From positions 3,224,001 to 3,288,000 of the forward strand of contig NZ_BSST01000001.1 in the NCBI RefSeq assembly GCF_030161395.1: DNA of 64,000 nt. The letters run 5' to 3'. A model generated the notes under the pieces. That model ran no database searches. It saw nothing but the letters and a program-made list of their open reading frames with translations, and was not told where the DNA came from. Numbering within the stretch: the stretch's first letter is position 1; each line of letters begins with the position of its first letter. Below, piece by piece: positions 24,898 to 34,389 of this stretch. A program made the position numbers and the translations under genes. Source of the stretch: Thalassotalea insulae (GTDB lineage Bacteria; Pseudomonadota; Gammaproteobacteria; Enterobacterales; Alteromonadaceae).

Positions 24898-26838
24898 TTG
24901 TCTTTAGGTCTGTTCAATTTGTTTAAATTGATCCCTAGTCTAGTTCTAGCTGTTTTTTTGTTAATATCTTGTAAAGTTTATGCAGAGCAAGCCAATAATA
25001 CTGCCATTAACAATGGTAATTTTAGCCAGTTTGTTGCTAATGTTGAAAAGTTACAAGGCCAGAATTTAAACCAAGCTTTCCTTAAGTTAGATGCTCAGCG
25101 CTCACAGCTGGCTAATTTATCAGTCAAAAATCAATTAATTTTTTACCGCTTGTTGGCTGAAGTTTATGTTGAACAGGCGCAATATCAAAAAAGTAAAGAA
25201 GTCGCTACGCAAGGGATAAGCCTAGCGATGACGTTAGCAAGCTCTGACATTGTTACCGCTGAGCTATTATATGCTCGTGGTTTTGCCGTTGAAAGTTTAG
25301 GTAATTACCAAGCCGCGCGACAAGACTACCTTAATGGTATTGAGATAGCGGATTCATTAAACGATAAAAAAATAGTGGCTATGGGGCTCACCAACCTTGG
25401 TGCACTGGATTATCTTACAGAGCAATTTGAACATTCACTGACCATGTTCAATGATGCGCTGGCTATCGCGAAAAAACTGAATGATGATGAGCTATCAGGT
25501 TTTGTTTATTCTGAACTTGGCATTTTATACAGTTTAATTTCTCAAGAAGATAAATCGCTAATTTATTATCAAAAATCATATGAGCATTATTTAAAAGCAG
25601 GTAAAACTTTCTACGCCTATAATACGTTAAGCAATATGGCTAGTAACCATGCGGCTAGTGAACGCTATGAAGAGGCGATCCCTTTATTCAAGGAAGTGAT
25701 AGATCATGCCGAACAAATCGGCAATGACGAACTGATTTCTTCTGCGTATTCAGGTATGGCTTGGGCACAAGCTAAACAAAAAGACAGCGATCCTGAAGCT
25801 TCCTATCATTATATGCTGCTTGCCAGTCAATATGCGGAAAATGCCCAACAAGCGGATTTTCCAATAGCCCATGCCTTGGATAAAGGTTATTTGTTTAAAG
25901 AGCTTGGAAAAACGCAGGAAGCACTTGAAAGTATGCTAAAAGCTGAACAGTTATTAAAGCAATACAACAACCATAAACAAAAAATGGTGTCGACTATTTC
26001 TCAACTTAATGTTTTATATTTGAAAGCGGAACTATATCATCAACTGAAAGAGCATAAACAAGCATATTTAGCACAAGAACAATTTTTAACGATTGCCTTA
26101 GCGTTACCAGAAAAAAGCAACTTTGAAGAAGTTGAAGATTTACGTATGCGCTATGAAAGCGAACAAGCGGATATTGAAAAGAAAATATTAGAGCATCAGG
26201 AATCCGTACAGACACTGAAATTATCAGAGGCAAAAAGTGATGCGGAAAACCGGCAACTTTTCAGTACCACTTTTGCTATTGTTGTTTTAGTACTGGCTTG
26301 GTTGCTGGTTAAAACGCTAAAAGGACAAAAAAAACTGTTGATCGCTAGTCGAACGGATGAGTTAACAGGGGTGACTAATCGTCGCCGCTTAATTGAGCTG
26401 GGGGAAAAATTTGTTAAGCGTGCATGGCTTAACAAGCAGCCTTTTAGTTTAATAGTATTGGATATTGATGATTTTAAAGAAATTAATGATAGTCTAGGGC
26501 ATAAAGTTGGTGATCAGACCTTACAGCAAGTAGCACAAGTAGGTCAGCAGCTTGTTGGCGATAAAGGAGTGTTTGGTCGATTAGGCGGTGAAGAATTTAT
26601 TGTCTTATTACCAGTAACCACTATAGCGTCAGCTATTGAGCTCGCAGAATTATTACGCCTGACTATCAGCCGGATGCAGTGGGCACATAATGAGATAGAA
26701 AAGGTGACCGTCAGTGTCGGTATCGCATCGACTGTCAGCTCAGAAATTCACGGTTTTGATCAATTGTTACAAAGAGCTGATCGCCTGATGTATCAGGCAA
26801 AGCGCCAGGGAAAAAATAAGGTCTGTAGCAGTGAGTAA
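24898..26838 (+). CDS. TPR-containing membrane diguanylate cyclase (GGEEF)
   Basis: A protein of 646 residues. It has a signal peptide (to about 30, VYAEQ), a periplasmic region of about 400 residues with several tetratricopeptide repeats (for example ALDYLTEQFEHSLTMFNDAL), a coiled coil, one membrane helix (about 455-475) and a cytoplasmic GGDEF domain with RLGGEEFIVLLP. It should make cyclic di-GMP from two GTP. The position five residues before GGEEF, where the RxxD inhibition site sits, reads GDKG, so product inhibition is probably lost. The start is TTG 24898, with AGGA seven bases upstream. The next gene overlaps it by eight bases. Confidence 0.9.
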   Translation: MSLGLFNLFKLIPSLVLAVFLLISCKVYAEQANNTAINNGNFSQFVANVEKLQGQNLNQAFLKLDAQRSQLANLSVKNQLIFYRLLAEVYVEQAQYQKSKEVATQGISLAMTLASSDIVTAELLYARGFAVESLGNYQAARQDYLNGIEIADSLNDKKIVAMGLTNLGALDYLTEQFEHSLTMFNDALAIAKKLNDDELSGFVYSELGILYSLISQEDKSLIYYQKSYEHYLKAGKTFYAYNTLSNMASNHAASERYEEAIPLFKEVIDHAEQIGNDELISSAYSGMAWAQAKQKDSDPEASYHYMLLASQYAENAQQADFPIAHALDKGYLFKELGKTQEALESMLKAEQLLKQYNNHKQKMVSTISQLNVLYLKAELYHQLKEHKQAYLAQEQFLTIALALPEKSNFEEVEDLRMRYESEQADIEKKILEHQESVQTLKLSEAKSDAENRQLFSTTFAIVVLVLAWLLVKTLKGQKKLLIASRTDELTGVTNRRRLIELGEKFVKRAWLNKQPFSLIVLDIDDFKEINDSLGHKVGDQTLQQVAQVGQQLVGDKGVFGRLGGEEFIVLLPVTTIASAIELAELLRLTISRMQWAHNEIEKVTVSVGIASTVSSEIHGFDQLLQRADRLMYQAKRQGKNKVCSSE

Positions 26839-28066
26839 GCAATTATTGGCATTCATTTTATTGTTCTCTTTAATTGGCAGTATCTACAGTGTTGCAGCCG
26901 CAGAGCAATATAAGCACAGTGTCTTTCCATTTATTGTAGCCCAAGAAAGCGGTGATAAAACTTTATTATCGAATGATCAGCCATTACCTGTAAATGCTCG
27001 CATTTTGTCTTTGTTAGCGCTGAGTGAATCATCGCCAGAGCAAGCAAGAGAAATTCAGCCGAAAATCATCGCTATTAGTGATAATTTTAATCGTGCCGAA
27101 CGTTATTTAATGAGTATTATTAATGCACTTTTACTGACAGATGATTCTCGCCTTGAGCATCATGTTAATGAGTTACTATCTGCGATTGCAATGGAAGACA
27201 GAATGGCAAAAAGTCAGTTAGTGACCCCTGATTTTGCAAAGATTCATCTAATATTGGCAGAGCTTTATGTTAAAGCAAGCGATTATGATAAAGCGTATCA
27301 GCAAAAAGAGATCTATATCGAAAAATACCAAGATTATCGCGACCAGTTACGTGAACAGCGGTTAACCAAGCTAAATAAAAAATATGAAACAGATCTGAAA
27401 GTTAAAGCGAATGAGCTACTGAAAAGTCAGCATGAACTCAAGGCATTACAGTTAAAAGAAACTGAGAAAAGTACGCAGATCCAGCAACGAAATAGCTTAA
27501 TTTTTATCATTACCGCTATCGTATTTTTAGTGCTATTAATCCGACAATTTCGTGTACGTTCAATTTTAAGGTCATTATCTAATACCGATAGTTTAACCGG
27601 GCTATATAACCGTCGAACTCTGTTCGAACAGGGAGAACATTTTGTTAAGCAATATGCAGACGAAGGGAAGACTTTAAGCGTTATTATGTTGGATATTGAT
27701 TATTTTAAACAGGTCAATGATGATTATGGTCATGATAAAGGTGATCAGGTGATCAATAAAGTGGCGACACTTGGTCGGGAAACAATACGTACCCGTGATG
27801 TTTTCGCCCGACTTGGTGGTGAAGAATTTGCTGTTGTTCTGCCGGCAACGCAGTTAGAAGAAGCAAAAGCGATTGCTGAACGGTTTAGAGAAAAAGTTGA
27901 ACAGGTTTATATGCCGGATATTGAGCAGATGGTCACTATTAGTGCTGGAGTTGCTAATATTGTCGATACAGCGGCTAATTTTGATGATTTATTACATGCT
28001 GCAGATCAGGCTATGTATCAGGCAAAAGCTGCCGGTCGTAATCAGGTGTGTTGTTATCAAGGGTAA
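26831..28066 (+). CDS. Membrane diguanylate cyclase (GGEEF) with intact I-site
   Basis: A protein of 411 residues related to its neighbour but with a shorter sensor part. It has a signal peptide (to about 24, SVAAAEQ), a helical periplasmic region of about 180 residues, a coiled coil, one membrane helix (about 224-240) and GGDEF with RLGGEEFAVVLP. RTRD lies five residues before GGEEF, a canonical inhibitory site. The start is GTG 26831, inside the end of the upstream gene, so translation is probably coupled. The pair may form a tuned two-cyclase module or a heterodimer; that is inference. Confidence 0.9.
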   Translation: MSKQLLAFILLFSLIGSIYSVAAAEQYKHSVFPFIVAQESGDKTLLSNDQPLPVNARILSLLALSESSPEQAREIQPKIIAISDNFNRAERYLMSIINALLLTDDSRLEHHVNELLSAIAMEDRMAKSQLVTPDFAKIHLILAELYVKASDYDKAYQQKEIYIEKYQDYRDQLREQRLTKLNKKYETDLKVKANELLKSQHELKALQLKETEKSTQIQQRNSLIFIITAIVFLVLLIRQFRVRSILRSLSNTDSLTGLYNRRTLFEQGEHFVKQYADEGKTLSVIMLDIDYFKQVNDDYGHDKGDQVINKVATLGRETIRTRDVFARLGGEEFAVVLPATQLEEAKAIAERFREKVEQVYMPDIEQMVTISAGVANIVDTAANFDDLLHAADQAMYQAKAAGRNQVCCYQG

Positions 28067-28246
28067 CTATTAAGTTTGAGTCAGCGCAAATTTCTTGCGA
28101 ACGACTATTTTTTCTAACAGAATAATCATATAAGCTAGGGCTATGAAGTGCTAGCAGAGCTAACCACATAATAAAAACTCATTAACTCAGTGTTAGATAG
28201 CTAATTAACATAATGATAATAATAGTTTTAATCGGGAAAACATTTG

Positions 28247-30550
28247 ATGTCAGATGCGCTAGATTATAGTCTCGACGGTATTGAACAACGGCCTTTACGC
28301 CAATTTACAGAAGAAGCCTACCTTAATTATTCGATGTACGTCATCATGGATAGGGCGTTGCCGCATATCGGTGATGGTTTAAAGCCAGTCCAACGTCGTA
28401 TCGTTTATGCAATGTCGGAGCTGGGATTATCAGCTGTTGCTAAGTATAAAAAGTCGGCTCGTACGGTTGGTGATGTGCTTGGTAAATTTCACCCTCATGG
28501 TGATTCCGCTTGTTATGAAGCTATGGTGTTGATGGCGCAACCATTTTCCTATCGCTATCCATTAGTGGATGGTCAGGGCAACTGGGGGGCACCGGATGAT
28601 CCTAAATCATTTGCTGCGATGCGTTATACCGAAGCAAGATTATCACGTTTTAGCGAAGTGTTATTATCTGAGTTAGGACAGGGGACTGTAGACTGGATCC
28701 CTAACTTTGATGGTACCATGAAAGAGCCGCAAACCTTACCGGCGCGTTTACCTCATATCTTGTTAAACGGTATTACCGGGATCGCGGTTGGTATGGCTAC
28801 GGACATTCCGCCACATAATGTCAGAGAAGTTGCTAATGCCTGTGTCCAGTTAATAGAATCGCCAAAAACCGAACTGGCTGAGTTGTTAACGCACGTTAAA
28901 GGTCCTGATTATCCAACTGATGCGGAAATTATCACAGCTAAGGCAGATATAGAGAAAATTTATCAAACCGGACGTGGCAGTATAAAAATGCGCGCTGTTT
29001 ATGAAGTTGAGCAGGGCGATATAGTGATCACAGCCTTGCCGCATCAGGCATCCGGAGGCAAGATTCTAGAACAAATTGCCAATCAGATGACCGCAAAGAA
29101 ATTGCCTATGGTGGTCGATTTACGGGATGAATCGGATCATGAAAACCCCACTCGACTGGTGGTAGTGCCAAGGTCGAACCGGGTGGATGTTGAGCAGTTA
29201 ATGCAGCATTTATTTGCGACCACAGATCTGGAGAAAAACTATCGTGTTAATTTAAACATGATAGGGCTGGATAATAAGCCGGCGGTTAAAGATTTACGTA
29301 CCATGTTGGTTGAATGGCTGGAGTTTCGTCGTGAAACGGTACGTCGACGGTTACAATACCGTTTAGATAAAGTGTTGGCGCGCTTACATATTTTAGATGG
29401 CTTACTCATTGCTTATCTTAATATTGACGAAGTGATCGAAATTATTCGTAATTATGATGATGCGAAAGCGGAATTGATATCGCGCTTTAATTTATCAAAA
29501 ATTCAGGCGGAAGCGATATTAGAGATCAAGTTACGCCAACTGGCTAAGTTAGAAGAGATCAAAATCCGTACTGAGCAAGACGAATTGAATAAAGAGCGTG
29601 ATTACTTAGAAAAAACGCTGAATTCGAAAGCGCGGATGAACACCTTAATGAAAAAAGAGCTGCTGGAAGCGGCAGAAAAATATGGTGATGATCGACGTTC
29701 GAAAATCGTTGAGCGTGGCGAAGCAAAAGCCCTGTCGGAAAAAGATCTCGTGCCGAGTGAGCCAGTAACGGTAGTGGTGTCACAAAAAGGTTGGGCGCGT
29801 TGTGCTAAAGGCCATGATATCGATCCGAAAGCATTAAGTTATAAAGCAGGTGATGAATATCTATGCTCGGCGCGGGGGCGCAGTAACCGCCCTGTGGTAT
29901 TTATTGACTCCGGGGGGAGAGCGTATACCACGGATGCACACAGTTTACCGACAGCGAGAAGTCAAGGCGAGCCGTTAACCGGACGCTTTAGTCTCACTGC
30001 CGGAGAAAACTTTGAGCAAACAATAATGGCAGATGATGAGGCGAACTTTTTATTAAGTAGTGATGCCGGTTACGGTTTTATCGGTAAGTTTGCCGATATG
30101 GTCAGCCGTAATAAAAACGGTAAGGCGCTGTTGAGTCTACCGGCAAATGCGAAAGTAATGACGCCACAAGCAATTAATGATTTAGAAGCGGCGCTGGTCT
30201 TATCGATTACTTCAGAAGGGCGAATGCTGGTTTTTCCAGTAAAAGATCTACCGGCATTGAGTAAAGGTAAAGGCAATAAAATCATTAATATTTCATCCGC
30301 CAGAGCAAAAGCGAGGGAAGAGTTTGTGACCTTACTGACTGTGCTTAATGCAGAAGATTCAGTTACCTTGCATGCTGGAAAGCGTAAACTAATGCTTAAA
30401 GCAAAAGACATTGAGCATTACCGCGGTGAACGGGGGCGTCGGGGTAATAAGCTTCCTCGTGGTTTACAGCGAGTCGATAGAATTGAAGTGGAAACTGCTG
30501 TTGCCGCTGAAGAGCATGAAGTAGCTGACGACACTCTACCAACAGAATAA
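28247..30550 (+). CDS. parC: DNA topoisomerase IV subunit A
   Basis: A protein of 767 residues (E. coli 752). The N-terminal breakage-reunion domain has HPHGDSACYEAMV and the active-site Tyr127 in AAMRYTEARL. The C-terminal beta-pinwheel follows after about 500. The quinolone-determining positions equal to E. coli Ser80 and Glu84 are the sensitive residues, Ser87 and Glu91. I chose ATG 28247; the TTG just before it is a possible alternative. It follows the cyclases by 180 bases and ends at the terminator 30567-30606. Confidence 0.96.
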   Translation: MSDALDYSLDGIEQRPLRQFTEEAYLNYSMYVIMDRALPHIGDGLKPVQRRIVYAMSELGLSAVAKYKKSARTVGDVLGKFHPHGDSACYEAMVLMAQPFSYRYPLVDGQGNWGAPDDPKSFAAMRYTEARLSRFSEVLLSELGQGTVDWIPNFDGTMKEPQTLPARLPHILLNGITGIAVGMATDIPPHNVREVANACVQLIESPKTELAELLTHVKGPDYPTDAEIITAKADIEKIYQTGRGSIKMRAVYEVEQGDIVITALPHQASGGKILEQIANQMTAKKLPMVVDLRDESDHENPTRLVVVPRSNRVDVEQLMQHLFATTDLEKNYRVNLNMIGLDNKPAVKDLRTMLVEWLEFRRETVRRRLQYRLDKVLARLHILDGLLIAYLNIDEVIEIIRNYDDAKAELISRFNLSKIQAEAILEIKLRQLAKLEEIKIRTEQDELNKERDYLEKTLNSKARMNTLMKKELLEAAEKYGDDRRSKIVERGEAKALSEKDLVPSEPVTVVVSQKGWARCAKGHDIDPKALSYKAGDEYLCSARGRSNRPVVFIDSGGRAYTTDAHSLPTARSQGEPLTGRFSLTAGENFEQTIMADDEANFLLSSDAGYGFIGKFADMVSRNKNGKALLSLPANAKVMTPQAINDLEAALVLSITSEGRMLVFPVKDLPALSKGKGNKIINISSARAKAREEFVTLLTVLNAEDSVTLHAGKRKLMLKAKDIEHYRGERGRRGNKLPRGLQRVDRIEVETAVAAEEHEVADDTLPTE

Positions 30551-30566
30551 CTCTTATTTTGTTTTC

Positions 30567-30606
30567 AAAAGGCTTATCTGGTGTTTTCACTGGATAAGCC
30601 TTTTTT
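30567..30606 (+). terminator. Intrinsic terminator of parC
   Basis: AAAAGGCTTATC (30567-30578) pairs with GATAAGCCTTTT (30593-30604); the T-run continues to 30606. It stands 17 bases after the stop. Confidence 0.92.
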
Positions 30607-30665
30607 GTCATAAAACTGTCATTTAGGCCATTTACACTAACTAAGGGTAAAGAGAGAGTAGACTA

Positions 30666-31442
30666 GTGTATAGAGCTATAGAAAATATTGTAAAAGAGAA
30701 AAACGTAACCACTGTATTCCAAGCGATCTTTGATGTTAATCAGCAAAGTATTTTAGGCTATGAAGCCTTAACTCGGGGGCCAGAAGGTAGCCGTTATTAT
30801 TATCCAGATCTGTTGTTTCATGACGCCACTGAATGTGGTTTGCTTTCCGAGCTGGAAATATTGTGCCGTGACAGTGCAATTAAACAATTTGTACGCTTAG
30901 GGCTCAAAGGCAAACTCTTTCTTAATATCAGTCCATTAGTGTTGTTAGATAAAGCGCACCCTCAGGGAGAAACCATGCGCTTTGTTGAACGTGCCGGTTT
31001 AGATTGTCAGCAAATTGTGATCGAACTGAGTGAGAAATACCCTAATCCGAATGAGCAAATGTTAAGTCAGGCATTAGCTAAATACCGGGAATTTGGTTTC
31101 AAAGTGGCGATTGATGATCTCGGTGCCGGTTATTCTGGTTTAAAATTATGGAGCCAGTTACGGCCCAATATTGTTAAGGTTGATCGCTATTTTGTCGAAA
31201 ATTGTCATCAAGATAGTTTTAAACGTAAATTCTTAACTGCGATTTTTGAACTGGCAGAGTCGGCGCAGGCCAAGGTTGTAGTAGAAGGGATCGAGTGTTT
31301 TCAGGAGTTTGAGTTGTTGCGTCAACTCGGTATGACCTATGCTCAAGGCTATTATCTTGCAAAACCAAGCAAAGAGCCGTTACGCAGCTATCCAAAATGG
31401 CTCGAACATGAAAATCTCTATAGCATTCAGGCATTATCTTGA
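30666..31442 (+). CDS. Stand-alone EAL-domain c-di-GMP phosphodiesterase
   Basis: A cytosolic protein of 258 residues made of one EAL domain. Catalytic signatures are intact: YEALTRGP (Glu33), LFLNISP (Asn), IVIELSEKY (Glu), VAIDDLGAGYSGL (paired Asp), NIVKVDRYF (Lys), VVEGIE (Glu) and AQGYYLAKP (Gln). It should hydrolyse c-di-GMP to pGpG. No signal, sensor or GGDEF domain is present. The start is GTG 30666, preceded by a GAGAG tract. The last 16 bases overlap the convergent gene 31427-31951. It lies one gene away from two cyclases, so a local c-di-GMP group is plausible. Confidence 0.93.
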   Translation: MYRAIENIVKEKNVTTVFQAIFDVNQQSILGYEALTRGPEGSRYYYPDLLFHDATECGLLSELEILCRDSAIKQFVRLGLKGKLFLNISPLVLLDKAHPQGETMRFVERAGLDCQQIVIELSEKYPNPNEQMLSQALAKYREFGFKVAIDDLGAGYSGLKLWSQLRPNIVKVDRYFVENCHQDSFKRKFLTAIFELAESAQAKVVVEGIECFQEFELLRQLGMTYAQGYYLAKPSKEPLRSYPKWLEHENLYSIQALS

Positions 31443-31951
31443 ACTAATTGCTTCACTAGCTGACACAGTTGGGTGATTTTTATATTGCTCAGCTGACGGT
31501 AGTCAAAATAAGGGCTGATAATTAATCCTAGGCTGTGATTAATGGCAAAGTCTGGTGATATCCACTGACATTGCTCGGCCAGCCCAAGTTCGGTGGCATA
31601 AGTTTTACCAAGAACAATATTGATAACGGGCTCTTTCATATTGGTTGTTGTTAATTTAGGTTTTGAAAAAATCAGTGCGGTGTTACTGTCCTTCGTAAGC
31701 AATTGTCGATCACGGTAGTGTTGCCAGCTATTAAACGCTGGGGTTTTGAGTTCAAAGATGAATTTAGCATAGACGTTGAATATCTTTCGCCAATGATTAC
31801 CTGTTTGTTCGGCGATATTTTTAATTTCACCGTGCTGTATCGGCCTGAAATGACATAATTGCTGATATGGTGTAAGTGGTGGCCGATTAGCGATAAAAAC
31901 CCGGATATTGGCTGCTGAGTCACCTAATGCGATATTTTGTCTATTGGTCAT
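31427..31951 (-). CDS. Conserved hypothetical protein
   Basis: A cytosolic protein of 174 residues with no signal or membrane segment. Striking segments are GNHWRKIFNVYAKFIFELK in the first half and ISPYFDYRQLSNIKITQLCQ near the end. I believe this is a conserved gammaproteobacterial family (possibly DUF6942, a name from memory), but I cannot assign a function. The 3' end overlaps that of the EAL gene by 16 bases. Confidence 0.72.
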   Translation of the reverse strand: MTNRQNIALGDSAANIRVFIANRPPLTPYQQLCHFRPIQHGEIKNIAEQTGNHWRKIFNVYAKFIFELKTPAFNSWQHYRDRQLLTKDSNTALIFSKPKLTTTNMKEPVINIVLGKTYATELGLAEQCQWISPDFAINHSLGLIISPYFDYRQLSNIKITQLCQLVKQLVQDNA

Positions 31952-31993
31952 AGCTGCATGTTTTCAATTGATGTGATAAATGAAGAGGCAATA

Positions 31994-32019
31994 AAAAACC
32001 CAGTTGTTACTGGGTTTTT
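31994..32019. terminator. Intrinsic terminator, likely bidirectional
   Basis: AAAAACCCAGT (31994-32004), loop TGTT, ACTGGGTTTTT (32009-32019). It stands just after the DUF3545 gene on the minus strand; A and T runs on both sides suit either direction. Confidence 0.88.
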
Positions 32020-32039
32020 AGTGAGGTGTTTTAATTAGC

Positions 32040-32213
32040 TTAAAACTCGTCCAACATGTACTCTAGCGAGTCATCATATGCCTTTAAATCTTTTTCTAGT
32101 TGGAACTTATCTTTCAGTTGTTCTATTTCACGCCATTTTCGTTTTTTGTTATTACTTGTTGTCGTTTTGGGTTGTTTACCAAGTGAGCCCAATACTTCTT
32201 CGAGTTTATTCAT
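32040..32213 (-). CDS. DUF3545 family small protein
   Basis: A protein of 57 residues: MNKLEEVLGSLGKQP, a Lys/Asn linker, then KRKWREIEQLKDKFQLEKDL and an acidic end LEYMLDEF. The KRKWREIE helix is typical of the DUF3545 family in marine gammaproteobacteria. I chose the Met at 32213 because AGGAG lies seven bases before it; the frame opens at 32255 but those codons (IKKSCSCRKKEHS) are upstream of the ribosome site. Function is unknown. It is followed by the terminator at 31994-32019. Confidence 0.82.
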   Translation of the reverse strand: MNKLEEVLGSLGKQPKTTTSNNKKRKWREIEQLKDKFQLEKDLKAYDDSLEYMLDEF

Positions 32214-32356
32214 GGAATGCTCCTTTTTTCTACAACTGCATGATTTTTTTATCATACTCTGTTGCAGAAATGAACATCTTTTTAAACTTTTTTTATAAGT
32301 AATTGAAAGCTAATCTGTTTTCTTAGCTTCTATAAAACGTTAGTGTGACTTAAGGT

Positions 32357-33310
32357 TCACAACAGTTCCGCTAACTGCTTTTCCAATTTGACCTGATCAA
32401 TGGCAAAGTTACGAATACCTTCAGCAAGTTTTTCTGTTGCCATCGCATCTTGGTTCATTAACCAGCGGAATTTACTTTCAGTTAACTTTTCCGGGCGCTC
32501 TGCTTTGGCTTGCTCTGCAACCAACTTCTGCTCAACTGGCTCATTTGAAGTCGCTAATTCTTCTAATAATTGCGGACTAATGGTCAAGCGATCACAACCT
32601 GCCAATGCTAAAATTTCACCACTATTTCTAAAGCTAGCGCCCATAACAATAGTGCTATAGTCCATTGCTTTATAATAGTTATATATTTTAGTCACTGATA
32701 ACACCCCAGGATCTTCTGCTGCCGGGTATTCAGTTTTTCCGGTATCCTTTTTATACCAGTCAAGTATGCGGCCAACGAAAGGGGAAATCAGAAAGGTACC
32801 TGCTTCAGCGCACGCCTGTGCTTGAGCAAAACTAAATAACAGCGTTAGATTACAGTTAATGCCAGCTTGTTCTAATTGCTCAGCTGCTTTAATTCCTTCC
32901 CAAGTAGAGGCAAGTTTTATCAAAATTCTGTCGTTGCTAATGCCCGCTTCATTATACATGGCGATAAGTTTATGGGCCTTGTCGATAGAAGCTTGGGTAT
33001 CAAAAGATAAACGAGCATCGACTTCGGTAGAAATTCTGCCTGGGATGATTTTTAATATTTCAATACCGATTAATACTGAGAGCTTATCAGCTGCATCAAT
33101 TACCTGTTGTTCAGCGTCATTTGATTGTACTTTTGCCCATTCAACGGCTTGAGAGAGTAAGTGTTGATAATTACTTAATGACGCAGCTTTTAGTAATAGT
33201 GATGGGTTAGTGGTGGCGTCTTGTGGGTGAAATTTAGCGATGGCTTCAATATCGCCGGTGTCAGCAACCACAGTGGTCATTGCTTTTAATTGTGTTAATT
33301 GATCAGTCAT
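32357..33310 (-). CDS. talB: Transaldolase
   Basis: A protein of 317 residues, exactly the length of E. coli TalB. It starts MTDQLTQLKAMTTVVADTGD and has the class signature DATTNPSLLLKAA. The Schiff-base Lys lies in RILIKLASTWEGIKA, and SPFVGRILDWYKKDTG follows. It transfers a dihydroxyacetone unit in the non-oxidative pentose phosphate pathway. I chose the ATG at 33310, preceded by AAGG, over the frame opening at 33403, because that start reproduces the family N-terminus. Confidence 0.96.
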   Translation of the reverse strand: MTDQLTQLKAMTTVVADTGDIEAIAKFHPQDATTNPSLLLKAASLSNYQHLLSQAVEWAKVQSNDAEQQVIDAADKLSVLIGIEILKIIPGRISTEVDARLSFDTQASIDKAHKLIAMYNEAGISNDRILIKLASTWEGIKAAEQLEQAGINCNLTLLFSFAQAQACAEAGTFLISPFVGRILDWYKKDTGKTEYPAAEDPGVLSVTKIYNYYKAMDYSTIVMGASFRNSGEILALAGCDRLTISPQLLEELATSNEPVEQKLVAEQAKAERPEKLTESKFRWLMNQDAMATEKLAEGIRNFAIDQVKLEKQLAELL

Positions 33311-33597
33311 AACATCTGCCTTGTTTTTGATGAAATTAAAAAGTGTACCGATTAAGCGTTGAGACAAGATGCTTATTTTTGGTGTAACTCCGTTAATGCC
33401 CAAGCTTACCTTAATTGAGCACGAACGCTAATTTGTATCAAATTCTAGTAAATTAGCAAGTAGCTTTATTGATTTATTCATTATTTTATATAGCTAAATG
33501 GGAAAAAGACTTTTAACTCCTTCAAGTTAGGAAATATGCTATAGTGGGCGGAAAAAATTTTACACAGAAATTTTACTTAACAAGGAATAGGTATCTT

Positions 33598-34374
33598 ATG
33601 CTATTGGTTGTTTCGCCAGCAAAAAATCTTGATTATGATTCTCCGTTAGCGACGGAGCAATATTCGCAACCGGAGTTACTGTCACATAGCCAAATACTTG
33701 TCGAACAATGTAAAACCTTGTCACCAGCAGACTTATCATCGCTAATGGGTATCAGTGATAAATTAGCTGGTTTAAATGCGGCACGCTTTGGTCAGTGGTC
33801 TCAGCCTTTTACGCCAGAAAACGCTAGAGCGGCAATTCTGGCATTTAACGGTGATGTTTATACCGGTATTGATGCTGCTACGTTATCGGAAAAAGACTTT
33901 GCCTATGCGCAGCAGCATATGCGGATATTATCTGGATTATATGGTTTGTTAAAACCTTTAGATCTGATGCAAGCATATCGCCTGGAAATGGGCACTAAGT
34001 TGGCCAATGAACGAGGAGCAAACCTCTATCAATTCTGGGGGGAAATCATTACAGAAAAGCTCAATCAAGCTATAGAGGCACAAGGTGATAACGTACTGAT
34101 CAACCTTGCATCTAATGAGTACTTTAAGTCGGTGAAAAAGAAATCATTGCAGGCGGAAATCATTACCCCAGCGTTTAAAGACTGGAAAAATGGTCAATAT
34201 AAAATGATCAGCTTTTTTGCGAAAAAAGCACGTGGTTTAATGGCGCGCTATATTATTGAAAACCAAATTAATTCACTAGAACAATTGAAAAACTTTGACG
34301 TTGCTGGTTATCAATATAGTAACGAGCTATCTAAAGGCAATGACTGGGTTTTTACGCGTAAAATTGCACAATAG
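33598..34374 (+). CDS. yaaA: Peroxide-stress protein YaaA (UPF0246)
   Basis: A protein of 258 residues, the E. coli length. It starts MLLVVSPAKNLDYDSPLATE and has the family segments LSGLYGLLKPLD, YRLEMGTKLAN and LINLASNEYFKSVK. In E. coli YaaA is OxyR-regulated, binds DNA and lowers intracellular free iron during peroxide stress. ATG 33598 has AGGAATAGG upstream; the earlier open frame from 33544 is not needed. It faces the receptor gene and ends 16 bases from that gene's stop. Confidence 0.95.
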   Translation: MLLVVSPAKNLDYDSPLATEQYSQPELLSHSQILVEQCKTLSPADLSSLMGISDKLAGLNAARFGQWSQPFTPENARAAILAFNGDVYTGIDAATLSEKDFAYAQQHMRILSGLYGLLKPLDLMQAYRLEMGTKLANERGANLYQFWGEIITEKLNQAIEAQGDNVLINLASNEYFKSVKKKSLQAEIITPAFKDWKNGQYKMISFFAKKARGLMARYIIENQINSLEQLKNFDVAGYQYSNELSKGNDWVFTRKIAQ

Positions 34375-34389
34375 TTGCCAGAGCTATTA

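Noticed and set aside
32295..32345. AAGCTAA/TTAGCTT hairpin after talB as a terminator
   Set aside because: The stem is only seven bases and AT-rich, and no T-run follows on the minus strand.
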